From: Bordetella parapertussis
Lineage (GTDB): Bacteria > Pseudomonadota > Gammaproteobacteria > Burkholderiales > Burkholderiaceae_C
Length of the DNA: 16,536 nucleotides
Reading direction: 5' to 3'
NCBI GenBank assembly: GCA_945900685.1
Contig: CAMDJS010000036.1
Location: 1-16,536 of the forward strand
In this document: piece after piece, positions 1 to 8,266 of the stretch
Numbering within the stretch: the stretch's first letter is position 1
Layout of the letters: the number at the start of each line of letters is the position of its first letter
The notes under the pieces: generated by a model
The model's input: only the letters and a program-made list of their open reading frames with translations
Databases searched by the model: none
What the model was told of the DNA's origin: nothing
Position numbers and translations under genes: made by a program

Positions 1-54
1 GTTTTTCAACCCAAGCGTCGTGAAAACGGCGAACTGAACAAGGCCAAGGAGGGG
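1..54. other. Leader upstream of flgB
   Basis: No gene can be assigned here. Frame 1 stays open into flgB but has no supported start, and frames 2 and 3 reach stops at 35-37 and 27-29, so a short tail of an upstream gene cannot be excluded. The only clear signal is a strong Shine-Dalgarno sequence, AAGGAGGGG, at 46-54, which serves flgB. The flgB operon promoter is either outside the window or not recognisable in these few bases. Confidence 0.5.
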
Positions 55-57
55 ATG

Positions 58-441
58 ATGGATTTATTGACCAACGCATTTGGCATCCACGAGCGTGCTT
101 TGGGCGTTCGCAGCCAACGCATGGAAGTCTTGGCAAGAAACATTGCCAACGCGGACACACCCAATTACAAAGCGGAAGAGCTGGATTTCAAAGCCATGCT
201 CAAAGAGACCCAGCGCGAATACATCGCAGCGACGCATGAAAAGCATTACGCAGCCCTTGAAGAGCAGCCCGATAACGGTATGCGCTACCGCGTTCCTTTC
301 AACAGTTCGTTTGACGGCAACACCGTTGAGATCAACGTTGAGCAGGCCAATTTTGGTAAGGCCGCAGCCGACTACCAAACCACTTTGAGCTTTTTAGAAA
401 ACCGCATCAGCGGTCTTCGTAAAGCCATAAAAGGGGAGTGA
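58..441 (+). CDS. flgB: Flagellar proximal rod protein FlgB
   Basis: FlgB is a proximal rod subunit of the flagellar basal body, exported by the flagellar type III apparatus and assembled in the periplasm. The 127-residue product has the family N-terminal block: LARNIANADTPNYKAEELDF at residues 25-44 is the rod/hook heptad region with the ANADTPNYKA signature. The C-terminus (ADYQTTLSFLENRISGLRKA) is the usual amphipathic helix. Two ATG codons are adjacent at 55 and 58. The second is preferred because the AAGGAGG at 46-52 would lie only 2 nt from the first and 5 nt from the second. The protein is close to the usual length of about 130-140 residues. It is the first gene of the visible operon and is followed 6 nt later by flgC, its rod partner. 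Confidence 0.96.
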   Translation: MDLLTNAFGIHERALGVRSQRMEVLARNIANADTPNYKAEELDFKAMLKETQREYIAATHEKHYAALEEQPDNGMRYRVPFNSSFDGNTVEINVEQANFGKAAADYQTTLSFLENRISGLRKAIKGE

Positions 442-447
442 TAAGCC

Positions 448-876
448 ATGAGAACCCTGGATTCAGTTTTCGGCATTGCCGCCACCGCTTTGAACGCACA
501 AACAGTGCGCATGAACACCACGGCCTCGAACTTGGCCAACTCCACCACCGTCGCTGGCTCGGAGTCTGAGGCCTTTCGCGGCAAGCGCACCGTTTTCAAA
601 GCTTTGCTTAAAGACGAAATGACCAACGGCGGCTTTCCCTACAAGGGTGGCGTGAAAGTCGACCAAATTGTGGATGACCCCACACCCATTCGGAGCATGT
701 ACGACCCTGGCAACCCCTCGGCCGACGCCAATGGCTTTGTGTATTTGTCCAACGTCAACGAAATGCAGGAAATGATCGAAATGATGGCGGCTTCACGCTC
801 CTACCAAAACAACGTCGAGGTGGTCAACACCGCCAAGCAACTCATGATGCGCACTTTGGACATCACCAAATCCTGA
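448..876 (+). CDS. flgC: Flagellar proximal rod protein FlgC
   Basis: FlgC is a proximal rod subunit that stacks with FlgB and FlgF between the MS ring and the distal rod. The 142-residue product begins MRTLDSVFGIAATALNAQ and has the N-terminal rod helix with the motif TASNLANSTTVAGSESEAFR (about residues 25-44). The C-terminal block MMAASRSYQNNVEVVNTAKQ (about residues 113-132) is the family signature for the conserved D0 helix. Length is normal. The start is supported by AAGGGGAG at 431-438, 9 nt upstream of the ATG. It follows flgB by 6 nt and precedes flgD by 17 nt, so translation is probably coupled within the operon. Nothing is unusual. Confidence 0.97.
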   Translation: MRTLDSVFGIAATALNAQTVRMNTTASNLANSTTVAGSESEAFRGKRTVFKALLKDEMTNGGFPYKGGVKVDQIVDDPTPIRSMYDPGNPSADANGFVYLSNVNEMQEMIEMMAASRSYQNNVEVVNTAKQLMMRTLDITKS

Positions 877-893
877 TTAACTGAAAGCCTGAT

Positions 894-1592
894 ATGACCA
901 CCCCAGCAAGCACCAGAGCGCCTTTGCCCAGCGGCATCATCAGCTATGAAGACTACATAGCCAAGAACAAAGTCAAGGCGACCAGCACCACCATGGACCA
1001 AGGCGCTTTCCTGACCTTGTTCACTACCCAACTGAAAAACCAAAACCCCTTGGACCCCGTGAAAAACGAGGCCTTCGTGGCCCAGTTGGCGCAGTTCTCG
1101 CAGCTGGAAGCCACAACTGCCATGAAAGCCAGTATGGAAAACATGGCGAAAAGCATGCAAGGCGACAAGATGCTTGCAGGCGCGTCCATGATTGGACGCA
1201 AAGTTGCTGTGCCCAATGCCCCCGCCATGCTTTTGGACGGCCAACCGGTGCAAGCCAGCGTGGATTTGCCCAGCGGTGCAGATGGCGTGCAAATGCAAAT
1301 TTTGGACAGCAAAGGTCAGTCTGTTCGCAAATTGGTTTACCCAGCGCAAGCGCCAGGCTCCATGAAGTTGTCATGGGATGGCATGAGCGAAAGCGGTGCT
1401 GCCATGCCCGACGGCGCTTACACCATGCAGGTTTTGGTCAGCTCGCAAGGCAAGGCCTTACAACCCGTGGTCAATATGTTTTCTACCGTGCGCAGTGTCA
1501 GCAACGCCGGTACCGCAGACAACACATGGCTGCTGGAAGTCGATGGCGGCAAGAGTGTCAGCTTGGCGGACGTCAAACAAATCGCTTACTAA
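894..1592 (+). CDS. flgD: Flagellar hook cap / assembly scaffold FlgD
   Basis: FlgD forms the temporary cap under which FlgE hook subunits polymerise and is lost when FlgK arrives. The 232-residue product carries the hallmark N-terminal motif, FLTLFTTQLKNQNPLDP at residues 39-55, followed by FVAQLAQFSQLE (61-72). A beta-rich FlgD Ig-like/tudor-like region follows, with the typical SWDGMSESGAAMPDGAYTMQ stretch that echoes the family motif WDGxxxxGxxxPDGxY. Length is typical (220-240). The ribosome site is weak (GAAAG about 10 nt before the ATG). The gene lies directly upstream of flgE, the protein whose assembly it directs. It would have to scaffold a much larger hook subunit than usual here, but FlgD itself shows no obvious expansion. 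Confidence 0.96.
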   Translation: MTTPASTRAPLPSGIISYEDYIAKNKVKATSTTMDQGAFLTLFTTQLKNQNPLDPVKNEAFVAQLAQFSQLEATTAMKASMENMAKSMQGDKMLAGASMIGRKVAVPNAPAMLLDGQPVQASVDLPSGADGVQMQILDSKGQSVRKLVYPAQAPGSMKLSWDGMSESGAAMPDGAYTMQVLVSSQGKALQPVVNMFSTVRSVSNAGTADNTWLLEVDGGKSVSLADVKQIAY

Positions 1593-1627
1593 ATCACACT
1601 CACTACATACAACGGAGTATCTGAACC

Positions 1628-4600
1628 ATGTCCTTTTTTACCTCACTTACCGGTTTGAATGCAGCCACTGCTCAGTTGGGCGTGACCTCAAACAACATTT
1701 CCAACGCGAGTACCGTGGGTTTCAAGCGCAGTCGCGCCGACTTCGGCGATATTTTTGCCACTTCGCCTTTGCAAAAAGCCACCTCTGCGGTGGGTCAGGG
1801 TGTGTCTTTGAAGCGCGTGACCCAAGAATTTGGTCAGGGCAATATGAACTTCTCTTCCAACACCTTGGACTTGGCGATTTCTGGCGACGGTTTTTTCCCG
1901 CTCAAATCGGGTGATGGCTTCCAAGATATTTTCACGCGCAACGGCTCGTTCATGATGAACGACCAGTACAACGTGGTGAATTCAGCAGGCCAGCGTTTGA
2001 TGGCGGCGTCAGTCGACTCGACCGGTAAAGCCAATTTGAGCGACATGAACGTGTTGACCATTCCGCAAAAAACCACCGGCATGGCCAAAGAAACTTCGCT
2101 TGTTCAGCTGGGCTTGAACTTTCCTGCTGACGCGCAGGTGGTGACCAAATCGTTCAACCGCAACGACCCCGAAACTTACAACAAAAGCACGGCTTTGACG
2201 GTGTATGACAAGGGTGGTAACGGTTATTTGGCCACGGTCTATTACGCCAAAACACAAAACGCCAGCCAAGCCGACCCGAACAACAAATGGCAAACCTATG
2301 TGTATGTGGGTGACACGCTGGTGGCAGCCGCTTTGCAACAAGCCACCGACTCCGCCACAGGCGAAAAGCTGTATGTGAACAAATACGGTCAGTTAAAGCC
2401 TGAGAGCGAAGTGAGTGACTTGTTGGTCAACTCCAAAACCCAAAAGTTCTCACTCAACCAATTGACCGACCTTCGCTCGTCTGAGCCGGCCATGGTTACG
2501 GGTGGCTTGGCGCCTCGCTTGAGCACCTTGGAAGGTATCAATTTCAAGAATTTACAAAAAACCCAGTTGAACAATTTGTTCAGCTTGGATGTGGACGGCA
2601 CGGGCTTGCCGGTGCAAGTGGGTTTAGACCACTTGGCAGGTAAAGAACTCACGCTGTCGGGGACTGAAATCGCCAAAGAGTTGACCAATGTGATCAACCG
2701 TAAATTTGGTGATGAGCGTTACTTCAACTTCGCTGGTCAGCAAAACTTTACCATTTCATCGACCAACGCCGAAGACACGCTCACCGAAAACCGCACGATT
2801 CAACTTGACTCCACTGACATGACCTATGAAGAGGTGGTCAACAAAATCAATGGCCAGCTCAATGGCAGCAGCAATGTGTTGTCGAATGTGTCTTTTAGCA
2901 CTACGCCTACGGCCAGCGAATTCAAAGGCTATAGCTTTACCTTGGGAACGGGCGCCAATGCCACGACAGTCTCAGGTCAACTGACCTTGCAAGACCCACT
3001 CAGCACCAAGCCCATGGAGGAGTTGGCCAGCAATATGCAAGAACGCATACAACTGGATTTGGTGACGTACTTTGGTTACAGCAACGATGCGGCTGCCAAG
3101 GTGACGGTGAATGTACAAAACGGCAATGAACTGCGCTTGACCAGTGGCGACGGCGTAAGTGTGTCGAGCTTGAGTCTGTCCACTGTCAGTACCGGCTCGC
3201 CAGTTTATGTCAACAGCAGTTATTCCTCTGGCACCATTGCAGCCGGTGCGGCGGGCACTTACACCAAGCTGAACATGAAAATTGGATCTTTCCAAATCAC
3301 CGACTTGGATATTTCCAAGATGGATTCATCCACCCTAGAGGCCTTTGCCAAAGAGCTCAAAACCAGCATTCAGAGTGAATTGGGCTTGAAAGGAATGTCG
3401 TCTTTCCTAGCCGGCTTGGTGGACGTCAAAGTCAACGCATTGGGAACGGGTCTTTCCATCACCGATGGCTCTGTGTTCCAAATCACGCAGTTCAGCATCA
3501 CGCCCGCGGCCACGCCTTCTGCCCCCATCACCGGGACTGCGGCGGGCTCTACCTTGTCGTTGGACAACGTGGGCTTTGCTGACGCACCCTTTGGCAATGA
3601 AAACCTGTTGAACCATTTCAAAGACTTCACGGTTAACCTGACCACGCCGGCCGGTTTGAAGTTGCAAAAGACCATCACCATGGCCAGCATTTTGGCAACC
3701 GACGCAGCAACTTCACCACCCAAGCTGACCAATTTCGACCCCAATGACCCCCTACTCGGTCCAGACCAGTTGACTGCATTGGCCGGTTATATGAATGCTG
3801 CTGTCAACGTCAACACCGGTTGGACCAATACCTCTGTGACCCCGAATTTGACCGACCAAACCAGGGTTCTTACCGGCACCGACGCATTGACCTTGACCTG
3901 GAAAGCCGACACCAGCAGTTTCAATATCGCTACAGGTGCCGCTAGCGCGACCTATGTGTCGGGCATGTCCTTGGGTTTGAACACCACCGATGGTACTTTT
4001 GGCAAATTCCTGACCAAGGGCGGCTCTGCCAGCACCGTGGCGCCCACCTTGGACTCCACGGGCGCAGTCATTGCCGGTGGCTCTTACACCTTGTCCAATG
4101 TCAGCTTTCCCCTTTCTACCGAGGCCGTGGGGGATGAATTTGAATCCTTCAGCTTCATCCTTGGCGGTAAAACCTATCCCACTGTTGGTTCTATTTCCTT
4201 AGACAAGCTCACCTTGAGCAGCTCGCCCATGACCGACTTGGCCGTGGCCTTGCAAACCAAAATTCGATCGACCTTGAAGGCCAGCGATGCGAATACTTAC
4301 GGTGACACCCGTGTGGCCCTGATCAACGTGTCTGTGGTCAACGGCAAAGACTTGAAGATCACCGATGCCGGTGGCGCTGACATCACAGGACTGGCCTTGA
4401 CCCCCAAAGCCAGTGCCGCTGCCACCGTGTCTGTGGGCGCTAAAAATTACAGCATTCCCAAATTGGGCAACGAGGTAACCGCTTCTTACGATCCGGTCTC
4501 GCAAAAATTCAGTTTCACACCTCCCTTGGGCAAAGGCACCATCGTGGCTTTGTCGGGCATCAACAACCAGATGGGTATCACCTCGCCAGTGACCCAAGAT

Positions 4601-5914
4601 GCTGGCAGCGACGCCTTGAGCACCGAAGGTGCGCCCGCCATCACCAACAGCTATATACGTCCTTTTAAAATGCAGCGTTATGGCATGAAGGTGGAATACG
4701 ACACGGTCAACGAGAAATTTATTTTCATGTCGGGCACCACAGGGGACTACTCCAGCATCAAATTGAGTGACCCCAGCACCTATGCTTCAGAGCGATTTGG
4801 TTTGCTGGCTGATGGCAATTATGAGGTGAAAACCTCGGCCACGGCGGTTCGCGGTATCACCTCGCAACCTGCCGTCATGCAAGGCTCGCCTCTGGGCATT
4901 AACGCCAACAACAACTTCAGCGTCAACTTAACCAACAACAAGTTTGTGGTGTCTGTGGACGATGTCAAGGGCACGGTTTATCTGGAACCCAAAGACACCT
5001 ACACGATTGACAGTTTTGTGCTGGCGCTGCAAAACGGCATCAACCGCTTGGCCGGACCTTCAGACCAAAACGGTTTGACCGGCCCCATGGTGTCTGGCGT
5101 GAAGGTGGCTTACGACCTCACCAGCAACAGTTTGAAATTCACCTCAGGCACCGCGTCAACCAACTCCTTTATCAAGGTCTCTGGCGACAGCCAGTGGGGC
5201 TTGGCCAACGTCGAAGGTGGGCGTGGCGCCACCTCCAGCTGGATCAAACCCACCCAATACACCCAAATAGTGAATGGTGTGGCCGTGTCACAGTACATCG
5301 ACGAATTCGGCAAGGAAACCTTCAGTCCTGACGGTTACAAAGATTTGCCTGAGTGGTCGCCCATCTTTTTGGAAAAAGGCGAGCTGACGTTTGACACGGG
5401 CGGTAACTTGGTGTCACCCAAGCAAGGTTCGCAGTTGGACACGGTATACCTGCCAGACGGTAAGGGTGCTTTGACCATCAACATCAATTACTCCAAGTCG
5501 ACCCAGTTCTCTTCACCTTATGCCGTGTTGTCACAGTCGCAAGACGGTGCACCCGAAGGTGACTTGGTGGGCTTGTCCATGGCTGACGATGGTTTGGTCA
5601 ACGCCTCTTACTCCAACGGTTCACAAAAATCGCTGGGCAAGGTGGTCTTGGTCAACTTCACCAACCCCACCGGCTTGCGCCAGATTGGTGACACCAGCTA
5701 CTACAGCTCGGCGTCGTCTGGCACACCCAAGTACGGTGAGGCCGGTTCGGCTGGTTTCGGTACCGTGCGCTCGGGTGCGACCGAGCGTGCCAACGTGGAC
5801 TTGACGCAGGAATTGGTCGACTTGATCACCGAGCAGCGTAACTTCCAGGCCAATGCCAAAGCGATTGAGACCAGCACCACGCTGACCCAATCGATTATTC
5901 AAATCAGAGCGTAA
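1628..5914 (+). CDS. flgE: Giant flagellar hook protein FlgE (1428 aa)
   Basis: FlgE polymerises into the hook, the universal joint outside the outer membrane. The ends are canonical. Residues 1-45 form the D0 helix with LGVTSNNISNASTVGFKRSR; residues 80-110 carry LDLAISGDGFFPL and FTRNGSF (D1); residues 188-230 carry TALTVYDKGGNGYLATVYYA (start of D2). From about residue 1250 the conserved C-terminal half resumes (LTFDTGGNLVSP, ALTININYSKSTQFSSP, GLVNASYSNGSQKSLGKVVL, FTNPTGL), ending in the D0 helix NVDLTQELVDLITEQRNFQA. Usual FlgE is about 400-500 residues. The excess is one insert of roughly 1000 residues (about 240-1230) rich in Thr, Ser, Gly and Asn with no cysteine seen, built of diverged repeats (listed separately). 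GGAG at 1614-1617 precedes the ATG. The frame is uninterrupted and codon use looks like that of its neighbours, so this is a real protein and not a misassembly. Large hook proteins are known elsewhere, for example in Campylobacter. Confidence 0.97.
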   Translation: MSFFTSLTGLNAATAQLGVTSNNISNASTVGFKRSRADFGDIFATSPLQKATSAVGQGVSLKRVTQEFGQGNMNFSSNTLDLAISGDGFFPLKSGDGFQDIFTRNGSFMMNDQYNVVNSAGQRLMAASVDSTGKANLSDMNVLTIPQKTTGMAKETSLVQLGLNFPADAQVVTKSFNRNDPETYNKSTALTVYDKGGNGYLATVYYAKTQNASQADPNNKWQTYVYVGDTLVAAALQQATDSATGEKLYVNKYGQLKPESEVSDLLVNSKTQKFSLNQLTDLRSSEPAMVTGGLAPRLSTLEGINFKNLQKTQLNNLFSLDVDGTGLPVQVGLDHLAGKELTLSGTEIAKELTNVINRKFGDERYFNFAGQQNFTISSTNAEDTLTENRTIQLDSTDMTYEEVVNKINGQLNGSSNVLSNVSFSTTPTASEFKGYSFTLGTGANATTVSGQLTLQDPLSTKPMEELASNMQERIQLDLVTYFGYSNDAAAKVTVNVQNGNELRLTSGDGVSVSSLSLSTVSTGSPVYVNSSYSSGTIAAGAAGTYTKLNMKIGSFQITDLDISKMDSSTLEAFAKELKTSIQSELGLKGMSSFLAGLVDVKVNALGTGLSITDGSVFQITQFSITPAATPSAPITGTAAGSTLSLDNVGFADAPFGNENLLNHFKDFTVNLTTPAGLKLQKTITMASILATDAATSPPKLTNFDPNDPLLGPDQLTALAGYMNAAVNVNTGWTNTSVTPNLTDQTRVLTGTDALTLTWKADTSSFNIATGAASATYVSGMSLGLNTTDGTFGKFLTKGGSASTVAPTLDSTGAVIAGGSYTLSNVSFPLSTEAVGDEFESFSFILGGKTYPTVGSISLDKLTLSSSPMTDLAVALQTKIRSTLKASDANTYGDTRVALINVSVVNGKDLKITDAGGADITGLALTPKASAAATVSVGAKNYSIPKLGNEVTASYDPVSQKFSFTPPLGKGTIVALSGINNQMGITSPVTQDAGSDALSTEGAPAITNSYIRPFKMQRYGMKVEYDTVNEKFIFMSGTTGDYSSIKLSDPSTYASERFGLLADGNYEVKTSATAVRGITSQPAVMQGSPLGINANNNFSVNLTNNKFVVSVDDVKGTVYLEPKDTYTIDSFVLALQNGINRLAGPSDQNGLTGPMVSGVKVAYDLTSNSLKFTSGTASTNSFIKVSGDSQWGLANVEGGRGATSSWIKPTQYTQIVNGVAVSQYIDEFGKETFSPDGYKDLPEWSPIFLEKGELTFDTGGNLVSPKQGSQLDTVYLPDGKGALTININYSKSTQFSSPYAVLSQSQDGAPEGDLVGLSMADDGLVNASYSNGSQKSLGKVVLVNFTNPTGLRQIGDTSYYSSASSGTPKYGEAGSAGFGTVRSGATERANVDLTQELVDLITEQRNFQANAKAIETSTTLTQSIIQIRA
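2561..5182 (+). repeat. Diverged beta-rich modules inside FlgE
   Basis: By eye, the FlgE insert contains several copies of one module of about 80-140 residues, similar at protein level and not at DNA level. The clearest pair is residues 417-519 (VLSNVSF, then FKGYSFTLG, MEELASNMQERI, VTVNVQNGNELRLTSGDG) and 820-928 (TLSNVSF, then FESFSFILG, MTDLAVALQTKI, INVSVVNGKDLKITDAGG). Weaker copies are 545-626 (LNMKIGSFQI, LEAFAKELKTSI, VDVKVNALGTGLSITDG) and 641-782 (LSLDNVGFADAP, FKDFTVNL, LTALAGYMNAAV). Modules with the same design but less similarity are at 312-415 and 1094-1185 (FVLALQNGINRL, YDLTSNSLKFTSGT). The pattern of beta-hairpin, amphipathic helix, then V-V-NG-L-I-T strand resembles the Flagellin_IN (hook IN) motif. 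That assignment is inference. Confidence 0.6.
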
Positions 5915-5936
5915 AGCCCCTCCTTAGAGAATCGAC

Positions 5937-6704
5937 ATGGACCGTCTAGCCTTTAATTCATCTGCTGCAATCACTGAAATGCGTCTTGCGCGTCAAGTGC
6001 TGGCCAATGAAATGTCCAACATGACCACCACGGGTTTCAAACGCTCGTTCGAGGTGTCCATGAAGGCATTCAAAGCTGGCGGCGAGGGTTTTGACTCGAG
6101 CTACCAGCCGCAAGCCGCGCACATGGACTTCATCCAATTGAAGCCCGGTCCGCTGATTGCCACGGGCCGTGACCTGGACATCCATCTGAACGACCACACC
6201 GTGCTCGGCGTGCAAGCGCCCAACGGAGAAACCGCATTCACCCGTCGCGGCGATTTGCAAGTCACTGTCGATGGTGTGCTGCAAACCGGCAATGGCCACC
6301 CGGTCATGGGCGAGGGCAACACACCGATCACCGTGCCGCCTGACCTGAAAGTATCTATTTCTGACGATGGCGGCGTGTATGTCAGTAACCCGTCACAGCC
6401 TGGCATTCAAACCCAGGAACTGGTGGGCAATTTGATGTTGCGTGATGCCAGCCAAACCCCGCTCACAAGACGGGAAGACGGCTTATTTAAAGCGCACGAC
6501 AAACCATCTGGCTCGGATTTTGCTTCAGGTCCTATGAAGGTGTCAGTAATCTCACAGGCCTTGGAGGGCAGCAATGTCAATCCGCAAGAAGCCATGGTGA
6601 AACTGATTGAGCAGTCCCGCATGTTTGAGCAACAGGTTCGCATGATCAAGTCCAGCCACGACAACGACCAGGCTGGGGCCAGCATGATGAAGTTGAACAG
6701 CTGA
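5937..6704 (+). CDS. flgF: Flagellar proximal rod protein FlgF
   Basis: FlgF is the rod subunit between FlgB/FlgC and the distal rod FlgG. The 255-residue product has the rod-type N-terminus (MDRLAFNSSAAITEMRLARQ) with NMTTTGFKRSFEVSM at about 28-42. The FlgE/F/G core follows, with a degenerate IHLNDHTVLGVQAPNG and FTRRGDLQVTVDGVLQT (101-117). The C-terminal signature LEGSNVNPQEAMVKLIEQSR (209-228) is the usual D0 helix entry. Length is typical (about 250). The N-terminal 'ANNLAN' block is diverged to LANEMSNMTTTGFKR, which helps separate it from FlgG just downstream. It starts 22 nt after flgE; the ribosome site is weak (AGAGAA). Confidence 0.95.
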   Translation: MDRLAFNSSAAITEMRLARQVLANEMSNMTTTGFKRSFEVSMKAFKAGGEGFDSSYQPQAAHMDFIQLKPGPLIATGRDLDIHLNDHTVLGVQAPNGETAFTRRGDLQVTVDGVLQTGNGHPVMGEGNTPITVPPDLKVSISDDGGVYVSNPSQPGIQTQELVGNLMLRDASQTPLTRREDGLFKAHDKPSGSDFASGPMKVSVISQALEGSNVNPQEAMVKLIEQSRMFEQQVRMIKSSHDNDQAGASMMKLNS

Positions 6705-6754
6705 TGCGGGCTCGGCAATGAAGTATTGACTATTTGAAGAACAGGGGTTAGAGG

Positions 6755-7540
6755 ATGGATGCAGCTTTATGGGTTTCCAAGACCGGCTTGGACGCGCAGC
6801 AAACGCGCATGAACGTCATATCCAATAACTTGGCCAACGTATCGACCACGGGTTTTAAGCGCGACCGCGCCGTCTTCGAAGATTTGCTCTACCAAAACAT
6901 TCGACAAGCTGGTGGACAAACCACGGCCAATACGCAAGCTCCCACAGGCCTGATGCTGGGCACAGGTACCAAGGTCGTCGCCACGGAAAAATTGCATATC
7001 CAAGGCAATTTGATCAACAGCCAAAACCCGCTCGACGTGGCCATCATGGGCGACGGTTTTTTCCAAATTCAACAACAAGACGGCACCATCGCCTACACGC
7101 GTGACGGTGCATTTAAATTGACCGGCACCGGACAGCTGGTCACCTCAACCGGTTTTTTCCTTGAGCCCAATGTCACCATTCCCGGTAATGCATCTTCATT
7201 GACGATTGGCCGCGACGGCACGGTGTCAGTCGAATTGGTCGGCGGCCAGGGCCAGCAGGTGCTGGGTCAAATTCAGATCGCCAAGTTCATTAACCCGAGT
7301 GGTTTAAAGCCCTTGGGTAACAACTTGATGGCTGCCACCGCTGCCAGCGGTCCGGTGCAATTGTTGCAACCCGGCACTGTGGGTGCGGGCGTGTTGAACC
7401 AAGGTTCGCTAGAAGCTTCCAACGTGAACGTGGTGGAAGAAATGGTCAACATGATCGAAACCCAGCGTGCTTATGAAATCAACTCCAAATCGATCGAAGC
7501 GGTCGACGGCATGTTGAAGTATTTGAACCAAAACCTTTGA
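6755..7540 (+). CDS. flgG: Flagellar distal rod protein FlgG
   Basis: FlgG forms the distal rod, the drive-shaft part that passes through the P and L rings to the hook. The 261-residue product is highly canonical. It begins MDAALWVSKTGLDAQQTRMN, has VISNNLANVSTTGFKRDRAV at 21-40, PLDVAIMGDGFFQI at 92-105 and YTRDGAFKLTGTGQLVT from 114, and ends with the D0 helix LEASNVNVVEEMVNMIETQR (219-238). Length matches the E. coli protein closely. AGGGG at 6743-6747 lies 7 nt upstream of the ATG. The 50-nt gap after flgF is the longest in flgB-flgK but contains no recognisable promoter. FlgG is of standard size while its hook homologue FlgE is tripled, so the expansion is specific to the hook. Confidence 0.98.
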   Translation: MDAALWVSKTGLDAQQTRMNVISNNLANVSTTGFKRDRAVFEDLLYQNIRQAGGQTTANTQAPTGLMLGTGTKVVATEKLHIQGNLINSQNPLDVAIMGDGFFQIQQQDGTIAYTRDGAFKLTGTGQLVTSTGFFLEPNVTIPGNASSLTIGRDGTVSVELVGGQGQQVLGQIQIAKFINPSGLKPLGNNLMAATAASGPVQLLQPGTVGAGVLNQGSLEASNVNVVEEMVNMIETQRAYEINSKSIEAVDGMLKYLNQNL

Positions 7541-7560
7541 TCCAACGGATAACTGACATC

Positions 7561-8244
7561 ATGAAAACATTTTTATCTTTAGTGGTTGTGGTGGTGGGAT
7601 TGCAGGCGTGTGCCCAACCCGATCCCATGCTGCCCGCCTTGACTTCTTCACCGGACTTTGCACCGGTGTACCCGTTGGTGCAAGACCAAATCAAACCTGC
7701 CACAGGTGGCATTTATGGCAACCGCCAAAGCGATGCCTGGTTTGGTCGCGGTCGCAATTACCAAATGGGCGATCTGATCACGGTGATATTGAATGAATCT
7801 ACCCAAGCGGCTCGCAGCCAAGGCACGGACATCAGCAAAGACGCTTCCAACACAGCCATACCCGGCAGCTTGACCAAATTCCTTGCGGGTCCAACCAGTC
7901 CTGTCAATGGCGTGAACCTGAATTCCTCCACCACCAAGAGTGCAGGCAAGGGCAGCGCGGATCAAAAAGCCAGTTTGACCGGCTCGATCACAGTCACTGT
8001 GATTGAAATTTTGGCCAATGGCAATTTGGTGGTGCGCGGCGAAAAGAAATTGGGTTTGTCTGAAGGCACTGAAGTGATTCAAGTCGCCGGTGTGATTCGC
8101 CCGCAAGACGTGGGTCCCAATGGCACAGTGAATTCATTGCGCCTGGCCAATGCACAAATTTCCTACCGTGGTTCGGGCGACTTGGCGAGTGCCAGCAAAC
8201 CCGGCTGGGGTACCACCGGCCTGATGAAGTTTTGGCCCTTTTAA
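7561..8244 (+). CDS. flgH: Flagellar L-ring lipoprotein FlgH
   Basis: FlgH is the outer-membrane lipoprotein that forms the L ring around the distal rod. The chosen start gives 227 residues with a lipoprotein signal peptide: MKTFLSLVVVVVGLQAC, with the lipobox LQAC and lipid-bearing Cys17. Gln at -2 is less usual but tolerated. An in-frame TTG at 7537, overlapping the flgG stop, would add eight residues before this signal and is rejected. Family motifs are GGIYGNRQSDAWFGRGRNYQ, GDLITVILNESTQAA, ILANGNLVVRGEKKLGLSEG, IRPQDVGPNGTVNSLRLANA and ISYRGSGDLASASKPGW, ending with FWPF. The ribosome site before 7561 is weak. It sits 20 nt after flgG and 22 nt before flgI, its ring partner. Confidence 0.97.
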   Translation: MKTFLSLVVVVVGLQACAQPDPMLPALTSSPDFAPVYPLVQDQIKPATGGIYGNRQSDAWFGRGRNYQMGDLITVILNESTQAARSQGTDISKDASNTAIPGSLTKFLAGPTSPVNGVNLNSSTTKSAGKGSADQKASLTGSITVTVIEILANGNLVVRGEKKLGLSEGTEVIQVAGVIRPQDVGPNGTVNSLRLANAQISYRGSGDLASASKPGWGTTGLMKFWPF

Positions 8245-8266
8245 TGTTTCAACAGGTTGAACTGAT

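Noticed and set aside
801..1349. Long antisense open frame opposite flgC-flgD, and many similar ones elsewhere
   Set aside because: These are shadow frames over strongly conserved flagellar genes; they show no ribosome site, recognisable domain or promoter.
7537..7560. Upstream TTG start for flgH overlapping the flgG stop
   Set aside because: It would place eight extra residues before a clear lipoprotein signal peptide that begins at the ATG at 7561.
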